64,000 bases of DNA from Epiperipatus broadwayi. Lineage: Eukaryota > Onychophora > Udeonychophora > Euonychophora > Peripatidae. The first letter of the stretch is position 1. Every line of letters starts with the position of its first letter. Under the pieces are notes generated by a model. That model was not told the DNA's origin, made no database searches, and saw nothing but the letters and a program-made list of their open reading frames with translations. The DNA lies in NCBI GenBank assembly GCA_028023455.1, contig JAQFVV010000049.1:6602855-6666854 (forward strand). Reading direction: 5' to 3'. Positions 9,441 to 22,235 of the stretch are shown piece by piece. The translations under genes and the position numbers were made by a program.

Positions 9441-12400
9441 TATTGCCCTGTGTCAATATGTTCCTTCATCCAATTAGAAATGGCTTTCCAAATGTTGGCT
9501 CAATGGTGATTAAATACTGGTGGTCATTACTCCAAAATTGTCACCACATCTGAGAAAAAAATATGCATTTTAAACAAAATTAATATTAAAAAATTTGCTG
9601 TGAAATAGTGGTAAATGTATATTTAAGGAGTTCATACTTAGAGTTGAATAAAAATGTATGATTTTAGAGATTGAATTGGGTTTTTGATTTTTGGAGTTTG
9701 TTTGTCTGTACTTTCAGTTTTGATGATGGATAGATGGTTTTGTTATTGGCTTGAGGATACAATGATATCATGCAACTCTAAGGTGAGTTTTATCTCAGGC
9801 ATTGCAACTCACTTTTTTATTTTCTATTGTTTATCAAGATGCAGTTAACCTAGCTCTGCCATGATTCCAGCCTCTAAGTTTCTAAAAAAAAAGACATAGT
9901 TTTATATTTTCCAGCCCCTAAAACTCAAATGATCAGGGCTTTGCAAAAATGTTTAATTTTTATTTTGTCTCAAAGGTTGTAGTAGCTTATATTGTTCATG
10001 CTGCATTGTGTACTTTTAGTACAATGACTAAATTCTTTATCTATCTCAGAATTGCAGGTCACTATTCATCATGTTAGCTTTCTGATGTCTGTAAAATCTT
10101 TAAAAAAATTGCCGAGTATATAGTTTGAAAATATATATTATGTAAAAATATTGTAAAGTGGGTGTTTCATTTCTCTTTTCTTTTTTCCCATGATGAGGGA
10201 TATGATACAGTTATGTGTCTCATGGCATACAACATATTAGTGTATATATATAAAATTGGAAAAAAATTGTAGATATTTAATATATTACACTGGAATAAGT
10301 TGAGTTAAATAATAATTTTGAATTTAAAAATATATTATAAATTAAACATTTAAAAAGGTTTATTTAGTATTTTATTCTGATTTTGATAATTAAAAAAGAA
10401 ATTATAAAATTTCCTGATCTATTTTTAATTAGATTAAGAAAGTATTTTTAATTAAAGCTTGTATAATATATTTTGATAAAATTTAATAACTCTAATGTTG
10501 TTTAAAAAATTAAAAATATTTTGAGATAAAAATTGGTTTTAATTATGGTGAATTAAAATAAAGAATCATTGTTTGTAATCAAGATAAAAGAAAAAAAATT
10601 CTAATTGTTGTTTTTAAATTTTATGATACAGATTATAAAAGGTTGAGGGAATTACAACATTATTATAGCACTGTTATTGTGATGTTATAACTGAAAACAA
10701 GTCAGTTGCTGCTAATATCACAATCATAGAATTTGAATTCACTTGGAAGCAAGGGTGTCTGTCCTTTTTGTAATTTATAACCATGTGTTCTAGACAGCCT
10801 ACATAAAGTCTATCAAATTATTGATTAAATGGAGTTGACTGAATGTCGACAGTTATTAGAATTATATCTTTCCCCAAGATGTTTAATAAGCCATTCTGCT
10901 ACTTTAGAATAGGTCATCTTACTGAAATATTTCAGTACTGGCTAAAAAAACTAAAATATTGCCATGCTATAATTTTATATATATGTTGCATTATCTATAT
11001 GAAAGAAAGCACAGAAAAAATACTGCATCTTATATATCAAGCACTAATGTAAGAAATTCACTGGTGAATAAAAATATTTATTAAAAATGTCAATTATTTT
11101 AAATACTCGACTGTATAGTTAAATCATTAAATTACAAGATTTAAAAATAATTTTTGTCTAAATTATTCAACTAAAACTAAAATAATGAAAAAAAAAGATG
11201 TTTCCATTTTTATTTTATTAAAAAAACACAACTCAATCTTTTTTAAAAAATGTTAAAAATGAAACCACAAAAGTCTGAATTTTATATAGACTTTCCAAAC
11301 TAGGCCTAACAATAATGTTGTTTTTTTTGTAAAAAAAGAAAAAAAACACTTTTACTTACCATTAGAAATAATGGACTAATAAATAATTTTGATTTGTAAA
11401 AAGATAAAATTAAAAAAAAATTGACTACTCACATATGAGTATAACTGTTTTACGTATAGATTTTCTTTAATATTGAATTATTTTTATTTGTAAAAATATA
11501 ACATGGATTTCATAGTTCTATTTTGTTATATACACTAGTGTGTGCATACAAATTTGAATAGATACCCATACATATTAAAATCAGTCACCAACCACCTATG
11601 TGTTAAAATTAATTATGTATTATAAAAATGAATTTTGTTATTAATTTATGACAATTCAAAGATGTTAATTTTAAGTTAGTATACAGTACATCTGAATGCT
11701 TATATAAAATGTGTTTTATGTAAACAGCTAAAAATATCTGTAACTTGCAATGTGATAGAATATATATTTTTAACAGTGTAATAGCATATTAATTTTTATC
11801 TATATTATTTCAATCAAAATCACAATGCTGAATTTATATTTATAGCATACTTAACAGACTTTAATTTCATTTTATTATTATTATTTCTAATTAACAAATG
11901 TATATTTTATTAAGTAATTCCAGTGAATATATTTAATCATAAAGTAAATTTTAAAAAAAAATGTTTTATTTATTTTATCTTTCATTAACATTGACAGTTA
12001 TAGAGGTCATGTCCCCTGAGCTGGATTAATGAATAATAGTCAGTTATATAAAATGGGGTTTATTGCTAATGTTATGAACATTGAAATGATCCTAGTTGCA
12101 CAAAAAGGTATTCTTTCAAGTTCATTCACTAAATTTTATTTTATTATTAATTTGAAATTAAGTTTATAGTTGGCTGATATATTAATGATACTAAATGGCC
12201 AGAGAGCATTGATGATGATCAGCATGTTTTACCCAGCATTATTTTTTGTTATATTCTTATAAATTAGCTCTTAAGTTTGTGCATCCAAATTATTGCTCAT
12301 ATAATCTGCTTCAAGCTTGGCAATGGCTAAATAATTAACCTGATCAATAGTGGACTGCTTTCAAATCTAGTCACAATGTTGAGTGTTGCTTTTATTTATT

Positions 12401-12639
12401 TGATCATTCATGATGATGAATAATTATTCTTAATACTTTGTAATGCTGTTGATAATTATGTTAACTAATACTTACTTATAGTTTATTCTTTACTGATCTC
12501 ACATGCTCATTATATTCATTCTTTTCATTATATTCATTGTATATTTAAATTTGATGTGTTAAGTGGAGTTGATGAACGCCATCACCCTAGGTTTACTGCT
12601 ATTTTTTTATAACATTACATTATATATGAATAATTTAAT
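9441..12639. other. AT-rich spacer, no gene
   Basis: About 3.2 kb without recognisable transposon, RNA or coding signal. A small hairpin (ATTGTGATGTTATAACTG against TAATATCACAAT) sits near 10,676-10,726. The 69-codon frame at 10,843-11,052 has no recognisable domain and is treated as chance. Confidence 0.5.
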
Positions 12640-13115
12640 AAATCATTTTACTTTAGTCCTGTATAAATATTTATAAAAATTTATAATCTTTTATATAGCA
12701 ATATTTGATAATAAAAAAAAAAAATCACAACCATATTTCTATTATCAAAACTGATGTCATTAACCAGTTGAGATTCCATAAAATTTTGCTACTTCATTTC
12801 TATTTAAATAGACTTACAACATTTAATTTCACACTAAAATATGAAAATGCATTTTAGTGGTAATCGAACTAAAACTGAGCTCAAAATCAAATTCATTTTT
12901 AAATGATCTTGCTTTCAAATAAGCATGCTTTCAAGTAAACATTTAAATATAAAAATATTTATTAATTAAATACCATATAAATATATGTTTACAGGATTTT
13001 ACTTATACCTTTATAGAAATTTATAGTCTTCTATATGGCAATATAAAATGAAATATCAAACAATACCATGATGCACAAGCATTTCTGTCAATCAAACCTG
13101 ACATCACCAGCTATT
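12640..13115. repeat. Diverged direct repeat, spacing about 345 bp
   Basis: The block near 12,660-12,770 (TATAAATATTTATAAAAATTTATAAT, TATATAGCAATAT, then TTTCTATTATCAAAACTGATGTCAT) recurs near 13,005-13,112 (TTTATAGAAATTTATAGTC, TATATGGCAATAT, then TTTCTGTCAATCAAACCTGACATCA). Family unknown. Confidence 0.45.
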
Positions 13116-15120
13116 GTATAGATCAAATCAAGCAAATCAATTCAATTTTTATTTTAATACATTCGTAATGTTCAATTTGAAAATAAAGTGTGAATGAGAA
13201 TGTTAGTGATAATTTAAACTGAGTCTCTTTTGTAAGAGTTTAATGTTAATTGACAGGTAGAGTTTATAGAAAAATAATTTACAGATGAGACAAATCTTAA
13301 TTTAAATTAAGACAAAGTAAAAATTTCAACTGCTAAAACCTTAATTTTAAATTTCTTCAATAAATGTGATTAAAACAAAATTAATATAGCATAAATAATA
13401 TTTCACACAAAGTTCTAATAAAATATAAGTATTCTTATAATCAGTTTTCTTACATAATTTGAAATAGTAAATTTAATTAATATTTTTAATTAGATATATA
13501 ATTTTAATTAAAAGAATGCATAAATAAATAATGAGAATTAATGTTTTAATTGAAAAAGCTAATGAGTGTGTTATTAAATAAATATTTGTTAAAAAAACAA
13601 ATGTTTATTTTTACATCAAATAAATACAATTAATAAAAATATTAAAAGTTTAAAAATAATATAATAGTTTTTATCATAATCATAGCAATGTTTGAGTGGA
13701 AAGCAATTACTAAGCTCAGTTCATTTTTAATCATTTTCTTCGATATTCACACAGCTTTTTGAATTGTTTTTATTTCACTCAACTGAAAATTAAGTTAAAA
13801 AAGAATCTCAATTTGGTCAACTGCACTCAAGCAGCCACTAGCTGTTCAAATGTCTTAAACAAATTATTTTTGTCTATCTAAACATCAATAAAAAAATCGG
13901 CCCAAAATACTGTTTTAAAATTATAATTATCCTATATTAAATACACAAGTCTTCATTTCATCATGAAAATTAAACAATGTAAATCATAGTTAGGGTTTGA
14001 ATAGATGATGCATAAAGTTTCTTGAGTAATATAAGTGAGATGATTTTCCTATATAGTCTAGGAGCACTTTGATAGAAGATGGACTTGAAAACTGAATGAT
14101 CCTGCTTGCCCTGCTGCTTCTAATGCTTAGACAACATATAAATTTCTTAATAGCAAACCATTTGACTATTTTCTATAATAATCTAAATATCAATATATAA
14201 ATATAATAGGATATAACTCCTATCTAAAAATAGAATTTTCTGTATTTTAAGGCATTATAAACTATTAATAATTTTAAAAATAACATATTTACAAAAATTA
14301 TTTTAAACTACATTTTATTTTTCTAAGAAGTTTTAGTACATATTTCAAAGTATGATTTTCTAATAGTGGATATTTATTTTTACCTTAAATTTTACTTGTA
14401 ATAAAAAAAATAGTCCTATTTTCTTCTTAAAATAAATTTCATAAGTATAGCTATTTCTACCATTTTTATTTAAGCCTAAATCTAAATGAAGCATTTAATG
14501 CCATCCAAAAATCCAAAGCCCTAAATATGATCTAAAAGCTTGAAATTTAGGAAACCTAAAGTATTTGAACAATAAAATCTGCTAAATTGTTATATAGATC
14601 TGATTCTATATTTCATTGGAATATTAATAACAATAAATCACCCATTTTTTAGTTTATACAATATGGGATAAAATAAGAGTATTACTTCCAGCTTTGAATT
14701 CTAAGAAAGGAAAAAGCCTGAAAGTGTTTTGGAAATAATTGTTTGAATGATTTTTTAACTGTTAATCATTTATTATCTAAGTTTACTACAGGTAGCAAAA
14801 GTTTGCAGGTAGCTGCTTTTGTTTAATCACATATTGTTTAAGTTAAAGATTAAGTACACAAGTAATTTATCATTATTAAACAGAAATGGCTTTGATACAT
14901 TAGTCAAAAATCATATTATATTGTGTCAATTGTATTGATACAATTTTTACATAAATAATTCTTATGGGCAAAAGGAATATTTGCTTCTGTAAAATTTAAA
15001 AAAATAATACAAGACAATTGGGGAAATTGGAAAAAGTTATTACTAAACATCTGCAATTTCTGATAACTATAAACATCCATAAATATTACCAAAATCACAC
15101 TTCTCTATATGTTTGCCGTA
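13116..15120. other. AT-rich spacer, no gene
   Basis: No gene, RNA or repeat boundary that I can support. Confidence 0.5.
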
Positions 15121-15179
15121 ATATCCTATAAATATAATTTGTTCAAACTTGTGTATGTACAAATAAAGAGTTTTTCTAA

Positions 15180-15610
15180 AAAGTGTTTGAAGTTTGGACA
15201 AATTATATTTATAAACACCCATCTGAATATGAGCTATGTGAGCATAAATATTTGAAAACCAGGCACTCTTCACAAACCTGGAGCTTAATTGTAAATATAG
15301 AGGATTTGAACTCAGATTTTCAAGCACCCATCAACTATCTACACTATCTCATATAACTAATACCCATGGCCACACATACATAGAAAAGATAAATAATCAC
15401 CAATATACATATTTTGTGCTAAACTAGCACTCATCAGTTGGTTCAGATTATCATCTCCCACACATATATATAATCAGTGCTCAGTTTTTATTAAGATAGC
15501 AAATCTTCAAACTTTAATTGACAGGCTTCAATCTACTCCAACCTCCAACTTTTCCACCATCCATATCATCAAAAATCTGATGATGAAAACTCAAATCCCA
15601 TGCTGATTCT
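15180..15610 (-). mobile_element. Single monomer of the second hammerhead element family
   Basis: The segment shares its block order with the arms at 21.5-22.1 and 36.5-37.3 kb: a CTATCTCATATAA...CCCATG block, AAAAGATAAATAATCACC, the hammerhead, CATCTCCCACACATATA, TATTAAGATAGCAAATCTTC, then CAGGCTTCAATC...CTCCA and AAAATCTGATGATGAAA. Only one orientation is seen, so it is either a solo copy or has lost its partner. A small hairpin made of ATAAATATAATTTGTTCAAAC and its complement lies at 15,127-15,218 at one end. The minus-strand frames crossing it are not genes. Confidence 0.65.
15393..15451 (-). ncRNA. Hammerhead ribozyme motif, G12 replaced by A
   Basis: Minus strand: stem I AUAAUC-UGAA-CCAA, core CUGAUGA (15,431-15,437), stem II GUGCU-AGUUU-AGCAC with five perfect pairs, then AAAA where GAAA is expected (15,412-15,415), mini stem III, cleavage UA, and stem I strand UUGG-U-GAUUAU. 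Both stem I helices pair perfectly. The only core fault is the G12-to-A change, expected to destroy activity because G12 is catalytic. Because the stem ends in C, the change reads as CG to CA, which fits CpG decay. Confidence 0.75.
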
Positions 15611-17690
15611 ATATGAGTATTTAATATTAAATTTTGAGCACTTCTTAAATGCAGAGCAAGATATTTGGATTTTCAGAGATTCAATGAAAATAATAATCTA
15701 ATAAAAGATCATCCCTAACATTTAAGATGTCCTGCTATTTTCATAGCGATTTGAACATCTCTCAAATGCCCAAAATACTAATGATTTAGTTATAAAAATA
15801 AGTTTTATTCTACCAGTAAGAGTTATAAATTAATTTCAAATGTCTAGACAAATATTGATTTATTGCAAAGTTAACATTTTAATTAAATAATTTTTGATTA
15901 ACAACTTTCCTTGGTTAGATAGGTCTTGGATTCAAACTAATCAGAGGAGAAGTCGCAAGTTCAATGGTAAATAAACATTTTGGTATAATGGTCATATGAC
16001 CAAGGTATAAATAAGGTGAGACAAATATCTGATACCAGTCCTTCTTCATTTTCTCTTTATTTTCTGAAGGTTCTCAATCAGTTTAATTTTATATTTGAAT
16101 TTTAAACTCTATTATTTTTTTAAAAAGTGTAATTTTCTTTAAACTTTGTTTTTAATAAATTCAATATGTTAGGCTAAACTTGTATCCTGACACAATTATC
16201 TGATCAGAAACATGACGGCAACTGACAATGGAATGGTAATATGATTTATTATTATAATATTTAGACTAATATTTAAAATTTGCTGTAATGAAAAACTTTG
16301 AAAATTATTATTGCTATTGCTTTGACAGGAGAACAATTGTCAAATTTATAAATAAATTGAATATCTATATTATAATTAAATTTGTCAAAGGATATTTAAT
16401 TTCCATATTGGCAGAAACATTACCAAAAATGCTAATAATTTCATAATGGCTTCTCCATAATATGTGTAAGTTAATGTTATTTGGAATTAATTTACATGGA
16501 GTAAGGACTACTTTAATTCAAATAAGAACTATAAATTGACACTGTGAATATTTTTAAATGTTCAATTTAATTGTACAAAAAAAAGAGAATTGATTAAATA
16601 ATAACTTATAATTCAATAATAATGATTTTATTTATGCTGCTTCTTTAAAAGACACTATTTAATATTGTTTAAGAAAAAAACAGCAGGAAGATTGGATTCC
16701 TGAAAGAAGAAAGAAACAATTTTTCTTTAGGCATAGTGATAAAATTTAACTTACTACAAACTGTTTAATTTATAAAATATGTGAAACTTAATATGTTTAC
16801 TTCATAAAATCAAACCTTTCCTGATAAAGACATCCCATTTAATGAATTAAAATACTTTTTAACATTTTAATAATTTTAAGAAACCTGCATAAATGTTTAA
16901 AGCCAATAAATAATTTCTTTCCTCTGTGCATTGTTATGAAAACCATGGAGATCTTGAAGATAGCAAATGAGTCAAATATTCTCTTCTTCAAGTGTTCAAC
17001 AAAGTTAATAAAGAATAATAATTAAAGTGCTTTATTGTTTTATATGATATTGCTAATATTAATTTGCAATACATTGTTCATATTTGTAATCTATTTACTA
17101 CAATACTTTGAATATTTATTAGGCTTTAAATCTATGAATATATTGAATAATTTACTTATTATATACTTGATAGTAGCATGAGTTGAATATGCCAGGATAT
17201 CTAAAGAAACACATATATTTTCTAATTATATTATAAATTATAGTATTTTAATGATATTATCTTATATAATGGATGTGTTTGCTGTCATAAGATACTAGTG
17301 CCAACAGTCTTCTTCATATTCAAGTAATGGAGAATTGGTCTAAAATGAAACAGAAGGTCATAATTATTTAATATAATTTATTTATGGTAAAAAAAAGAAT
17401 TGAATTTATTTTTATTATGATTTTATACTATGTTAAGATTTGCTTATATTATTGGGCATATTATATGTTATATATATATTTTAAAATATTAAAGGTTAAA
17501 GTTCTCAGTGTAGTACTTAATCATATGAATATATTTTGAAATAGTATGTGTCTTCTTCTAAAAATATAAATCATTTATATAAGAAGGATAAGCTGATATA
17601 TATTCTATGATTTATTTACTACTATTGCCTAATGTTAATGGAACCATATTTGGTATTAATTAATTATTGTTGTTTACCTTATTTCACATT
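15611..17690. other. AT-rich spacer, no gene
   Basis: No supported feature. Confidence 0.5.
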
Positions 17691-17699
17691 GGTTAGCTG

Positions 17700-18270
17700 T
17701 TATAGTATTTTGTTATAGATAATAGAATTATCTTTTCTATATTTTACAACTGCTGCTTTTATGTGCCAATGTATTTTATGAATGGTAGTTAGTCACCATC
17801 ATTAATTTTGCTAGCTTATTTTTCAGAAGAGATGGTAGCAATCTGGGCCCTCTCTTTTATTTGTTGATTTGCTAACTTTTGTATGATCATAGCATATACT
17901 TTAGAAATTGTAGCTAAGGCTCTTTCTATTTTGGAGTGATTCCTATTTAATATGTTGTCCCTTATGGGCATTCTCACTATTTTCCTGGACTAGTGCCAAA
18001 GTACTAGATCCACTATTAGCCCTCAAAAGTAGATGCATCATATGTGCAATGCCATCACAGTTTTACTTTGCCTTATTTTATGATTAATGACGATTGTCTT
18101 TGCTTGTAGTGTTAGTATGTTAATAAAGCATGCACAAGATATTACCATGACTTTATATAGCATTTTAGTGGTGTTATCAAGATATTGAAGAATTCTATCT
18201 TACCTCTAGGAGCATTCTTGGTCAGCTTAAATGTGAAAAATACATTGTAAATGTGTCAGTACTATATTTG
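17700..18270 (-). pseudogene. Possible decayed reading frame, family unknown
   Basis: Read on the minus strand, one frame gives a protein-like sequence interrupted by several stops, including a stretch with RDNILNRNHSKIERALATI and a later KQQL-type end. The base composition is less AT-rich than the surroundings. This looks like an old transposon or gag-like fragment, but I recognise no domain and cannot exclude a chance frame. Confidence 0.25.
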
Positions 18271-19586
18271 AGCTTTGGTAGGTGTCAGGGCTAAATATAA
18301 TAAATAATTTGTTTTAAAATTTAAAGTTTATTTTGGACATAAATAGATAATATATATCTGCCTTATAACTCCTTCACCAATGAATTGGTAAGCTATTATT
18401 ATTATTATTATTAATATTATTCAGTATGCAGAATATTCATATAAGAGACACTAGGATGGCTATTGTCATAATAAATTAGAACATTTTGATAATGAAATAA
18501 TACCAAAAAGTTACTTTAATATGATTTTTTTGCTAATATGATGGATTATTTTTAATATGATGGATTATTTTCACTAATCCAATGGAATGTATTTTTAATA
18601 AAGTAGTATGTCAATTTAAATTTTTGATCCTTCTGATAAATTTTGCAGAAGCAACTTTGTGAAAATTGTTTGATCTATGTGAACCTAAAGATGGACTATT
18701 TGTAAATTTTGTTATTTTATTCTAAAAAAAATATTTGCTATTGTTATTTAAATAATTTCTCATAGTCGTTTATTTGCAACAACCCATTTGTTAATCAGAA
18801 ATCATCCCAATTATCAAACATAAATCATTTTAAACATTAATTAAAATTTTAAATGATTATAAAAGATTATACAATTATTTTTAATATATTTACTATAAGA
18901 GTGCATGGCATTTAAATTTGTAAGAGTCACTATTTATTAAATTATTTAAGCATTAATAGAACATCTAAGAAAGATGTATTTGCTTAATAAAGTATTATAA
19001 TTTGTTTTGTCAATTTGAATAACTTTGACTAATTTAATTTGCTTATTTAAAATCACTGTACATATTTATTTTAATCATTTTCATAATAGAAAATCATACT
19101 TGTTATTATTCTGATAAGATTCAATTTGTACAAGAATCTAATTTATATTTAGAAAGTGTTAAGTAAATTTATTTTAAGATGTTTAGAATTGCTACCAAAT
19201 CTCATACCCATTCTTAATATATGAGTGTAATCCTAGGTTATTCTTTAATTTATTCTAAATTCAAGAGATCATGTTATTGTTGTATTTTATTAAGTTAGTA
19301 ATAGTATTGTTATAATTATGATAAGATATTAGCTTAGGGAAGTGTTTGTCTTATTTATTGTATTTTAACTAAAATTTCATTCATTATTGAATAAATCTAG
19401 AAAATCAAAAGGATTTATGAAAAGATATTTCTCTGAGATACCCTTATATAATTTCATGAACTATATTATTAAATTTATTTTAATGTTGAAATTTTACATT
19501 CAAAAGATAAATTTTAAATGGCATAAATTTTAAAAGAACATTTCAAATATTTAAAGAATTGAATATTATTTCATCTGATCAACACA
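18271..19586. other. AT-rich spacer, no gene
   Basis: A short ATT run lies near 18,396-18,415. Nothing else recognised. Confidence 0.5.
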
Positions 19587-19703
19587 ATGAGATGCTTAAA
19601 AGATGCTTGTAGAAGGATTAAAAGATCTTTACAAGGTGGTAAAAAAAAGATAGTTGTATTAGATCTTAAAGAAAGAACTTTAAATGTAAACTTAATAGCA
19701 TAT
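19587..19703 (+). other. Exon-like segment 1 of a possible duplicated pair
   Basis: From ATG at 19,587 the frame reads MRCLKDACRRIKRSLQGG, then a basic KKK and VVLDLKERTLNV, before a GT that could serve as a splice donor (AATGTAAAC). The basic helix followed by a hydrophobic strand loosely recalls the start of PTB/PID domains, but this is inference only. A related protein segment occurs about 450 bp downstream. It may equally be a chance frame. Confidence 0.25.
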
Positions 19704-20037
19704 GTTTATAATATTAAGATTCTTTTATGTATGATGAAGTTAGTTGAGGTTTCTCCTTCTCTTAATTCTTAATAATGATACTTTGTATTTCATTATACTT
19801 TATTATAATGTTTCTTCTGTATATCTTGGTATTGTGACATATGTCATTATTTGAACCTGCTGAGTATAGCTATAGTTAATAGCATTTACTGTTTACAGTT
19901 TTATGTTTACAATATGAGTTCGTGTTTTGTTGTTTTCTGCATGCATTCATCTCTTTATAGGTTACAGAATGGTGTGCATTTTATCTTTGTCTACATTTCA
20001 TTAGGTTATAATATATATTACTACTCTTTAAAACAAA

Positions 20038-20135
20038 CATTGAGATGCTTAAAACAAAAAAAATGGATTATTGTACAACTTGACATAATGACAAGAGTGC
20101 TGAATGTTTTGGGACAAAACGTTTCGTCATGCTAA
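20038..20135 (+). other. Exon-like segment 2, related to the segment at 19,587
   Basis: The frame reads LRCLKQKKWIIVQLDIM then TRVLNVLG and ends at a stop at 20,133-20,135. RCLK, the KK-hydrophobic-L-D core and LNV line up with the upstream segment, although 11 or more codons are missing. This could be a decayed tandem duplicate of one exon. Function unknown. Confidence 0.22.
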
Positions 20136-20253
20136 CAAATACAATACAGAATATATTAAAACCCCTAAAAAAAAAAAAAAACAATTGTAGAATAAATTAC
20201 ATGCTGCTTAAACACTACACAGTTGTACTCCTTTTTTAAGTGACCGTTAATGA

Positions 20254-20261
20254 TGACGTCA
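20254..20261. promoter_or_regulatory. Consensus CRE-type site TGACGTCA
   Basis: A perfect 8-bp palindrome matching the CREB/ATF binding consensus, unusual in CpG-poor DNA. There is no gene start next to it that I can support, so its role is unproven. Confidence 0.25.
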
Positions 20262-21520
20262 TATTATTTTAATAATATAATTCCATAAATCTACTTACAT
20301 AGATTTTGAAATTAATAATAATATATATGATAATTTAAAGTAAACATAATATTAATTAATTTTTTTATTAATAATCAATTAAAATTATTTTGATTCGTTT
20401 ATCATTGGGTTTCATACATTGTTGTTTTGTTAATGACTCGTGACGTTTTTTTTTATCGCTTTTATTTCTTTTATACAAATTTAAATAGAAGATTAAATAA
20501 AGGAATAACGAAAACAATACTAGTTGATATTTTTTTCCACATATTTATCAAAATTCCAGGCGAGATATTAGTCATGATTCACTATAATTTATTTTCAACA
20601 ACACTCTTATATTTTCCACTTCAAATTCAAGAGTTGATTTCACAACTTTGACTCATAATAATGTTTTAATTTACAGCACATCAAAATATCTCTCCGACTT
20701 TTTTTTTTTTTTTTAGATCTACAGTAACTAAAATAATCTAAATGCTACTTTACTTTTTTTTTTTTTTAACATTAATGAGTACTTTTAAAGTTTTAACTTT
20801 TTTTATTCAAATTTATAAATCACAATGCATCTGTCTAAAATGATGGGAGAAAAAATAAAAAGTGAATTCCAAAAGGATTCAAATCCTAAAGAATGCTTCA
20901 TGTTTTCTACATCAGTTTGATTGAAATGGAAATTCTCCTTATAATGTAAACATCATAGGCGCTGCTTCTTTCTCACATGAAAACCCCACAGGACGCAATT
21001 CAGACAAAAATGTTGTAAAAAATCAATTTGCTATTGGTTCTATTCAAACGAAGCGCTGAGCTCAACGAATGATTTATAATCTTCACATTTCACACACACA
21101 CAAATGTAAAATGAAGAACAAAAATTAAACTTTTAAAAAAGAAATAATAAGATAAAAAGTAATGAAAAAGATATACAATATTCGTCTGTTTATCCAATAT
21201 TCACTTTATTTTCTTTACAGCAAAAAATATTTAGGGTAATATTGTTCACATAAGCAACGCTTTGATAAATGACAAACGTGACTTCATTTTTATCATTGAA
21301 AATAGAGGGGGAAAAAACATTATTTAATATTTTTATAAAAATATAAATCATTTTTTTCTTATCAATGGTAATGGCCTTTCTTCTTGTTGTTGTAGTTTAT
21401 AGTTTGATTTATATAATATATTGGTATATTCCCTTGATCAGAGTACTCGATTTTGTGAATACTGTATATTTAATATTTGAAATACAAGCATCATTCATAT
21501 ACTTGGAGTTTAAATGTAAG
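20262..21520. other. Spacer; includes a CpG-containing unique block
   Basis: No gene called. The block at about 20,940-21,090 is less AT-rich than its surroundings, contains several CpGs (AGGCGCTGC, GGACGCAA, CAAACGAAGCGC) and an ATTGG box, and may be a conserved or regulatory region. The rest is low complexity. Confidence 0.3.
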
Positions 21521-21624
21521 TATAGGCAATTTGAACACAGACGTTCATCCTCCCTTCAGCTATCCACTCTATTTCATATAATCAATACCCATGACACGCA
21601 CATGTGAAAAAGATAAATGTTCTC

Positions 21625-21670
21625 CAACACGTATTTCGTGTTGGACCAGCATACATCAATTAGTCCAAAT
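21625..21670 (-). ncRNA. Degenerate hammerhead motif with intact GAAA
   Basis: Minus strand: CUAA, then UUGAUGU in place of CUGAUGA (C3 and A9 changed), a stem II remnant, CGAAA intact (GAAA at 21,634-21,637), stem III and UUGG. It shows that CGAAA was the ancestral core of this family. Confidence 0.55.
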
Positions 21671-21936
21671 CATCATCTCCCACACATATACTCGATTTAT
21701 ATTAAGATAGAAATTTTTCAAACATTAATGAACAGTCAGACTTCAATGAACTCCACCCACCAACTCCTCAGCCAGCCATACTTCTGAAAATCTGATGATG
21801 GAATATCCAAATCCATTGCTTATGCCTATATTATTGTCAATTTTCAATGGTATGTAGATTGAAACTTGTTCATTAAAGTTTGAAGATCTGCTATCCTAAT
21901 ATAAACTGGGGACTGATTATATATATATGGGAGTTG

Positions 21937-21996
21937 ATGATTTGCACTAACTGATGAGTGCTGGTTTAGCACAAAATATGTATATTGGAGATCATT
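21937..21996 (+). ncRNA. Hammerhead ribozyme motif, G12 replaced by A
   Basis: Plus strand: stem I AUGAU...CUAA, core CUGAUGA (21,951-21,957), stem II GUGCU-GGUUU-AGCAC (five pairs), AAAA instead of GAAA (21,973-21,976), mini stem III AUA..UAU, cleavage UA, stem I strand UUGG-AG-AUCAU. Everything fits except G12, the same change as in the 15.4 kb copy. Confidence 0.7.
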
Positions 21997-22204
21997 TATC
22001 TTTTTCACATGTGTGGTCATGTGTATTGATTGTATGAAATAGAGTGAATAGTTCAAGGAAGCTTGAAAGTCTGTGTTGAAATTCCTTATAACTGAATATA
22101 TCTAACTAAATATAAATCCATCTAAAAATATATAAAAAACTAACCAAAGGAATTATATATATATATATAAAAAAAAATACTTATATATCTATGAAATAGT
22201 TTGA

Positions 22205-22235
22205 TATTTCAACCAGAGGACTGGTTTTCATCAGA
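22205..22235 (-). ncRNA. Hammerhead-like core in the Penelope terminal repeat
   Basis: Minus strand: CUGAUGA, one extra A, a six-pair stem II (AACCAG-UCCU-CUGGUU), then GAAA. No convincing stem I is visible, and the extra base would disturb stem II. The plus copy has the same at 25,361-25,391 with one pair lost. I read these as relics of the hammerhead known from Penelope-like terminal repeats. Confidence 0.4.

Larger units (their letters stand above)
21525..22085. mobile_element. Inverted pair of second-family hammerhead monomers
   Basis: The left arm (about 21,525-21,745, minus orientation) and right arm (about 21,865-22,085, plus orientation) are imperfect reverse complements separated by about 120 bp. 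Shared blocks are CACTCTATTTCATATAATCA, CACATGTGAAAAAGATAAAT, the hammerhead, and TATTAAGATAG with its downstream CAAAC-TTAATGAACA. Each arm has one hammerhead, on opposite strands and facing outward. An 80-codon plus-strand frame and a 70-codon minus-strand frame lie in the arms and are not genes. The pair lies about 80 bp upstream of the Penelope-like element. Confidence 0.7.
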
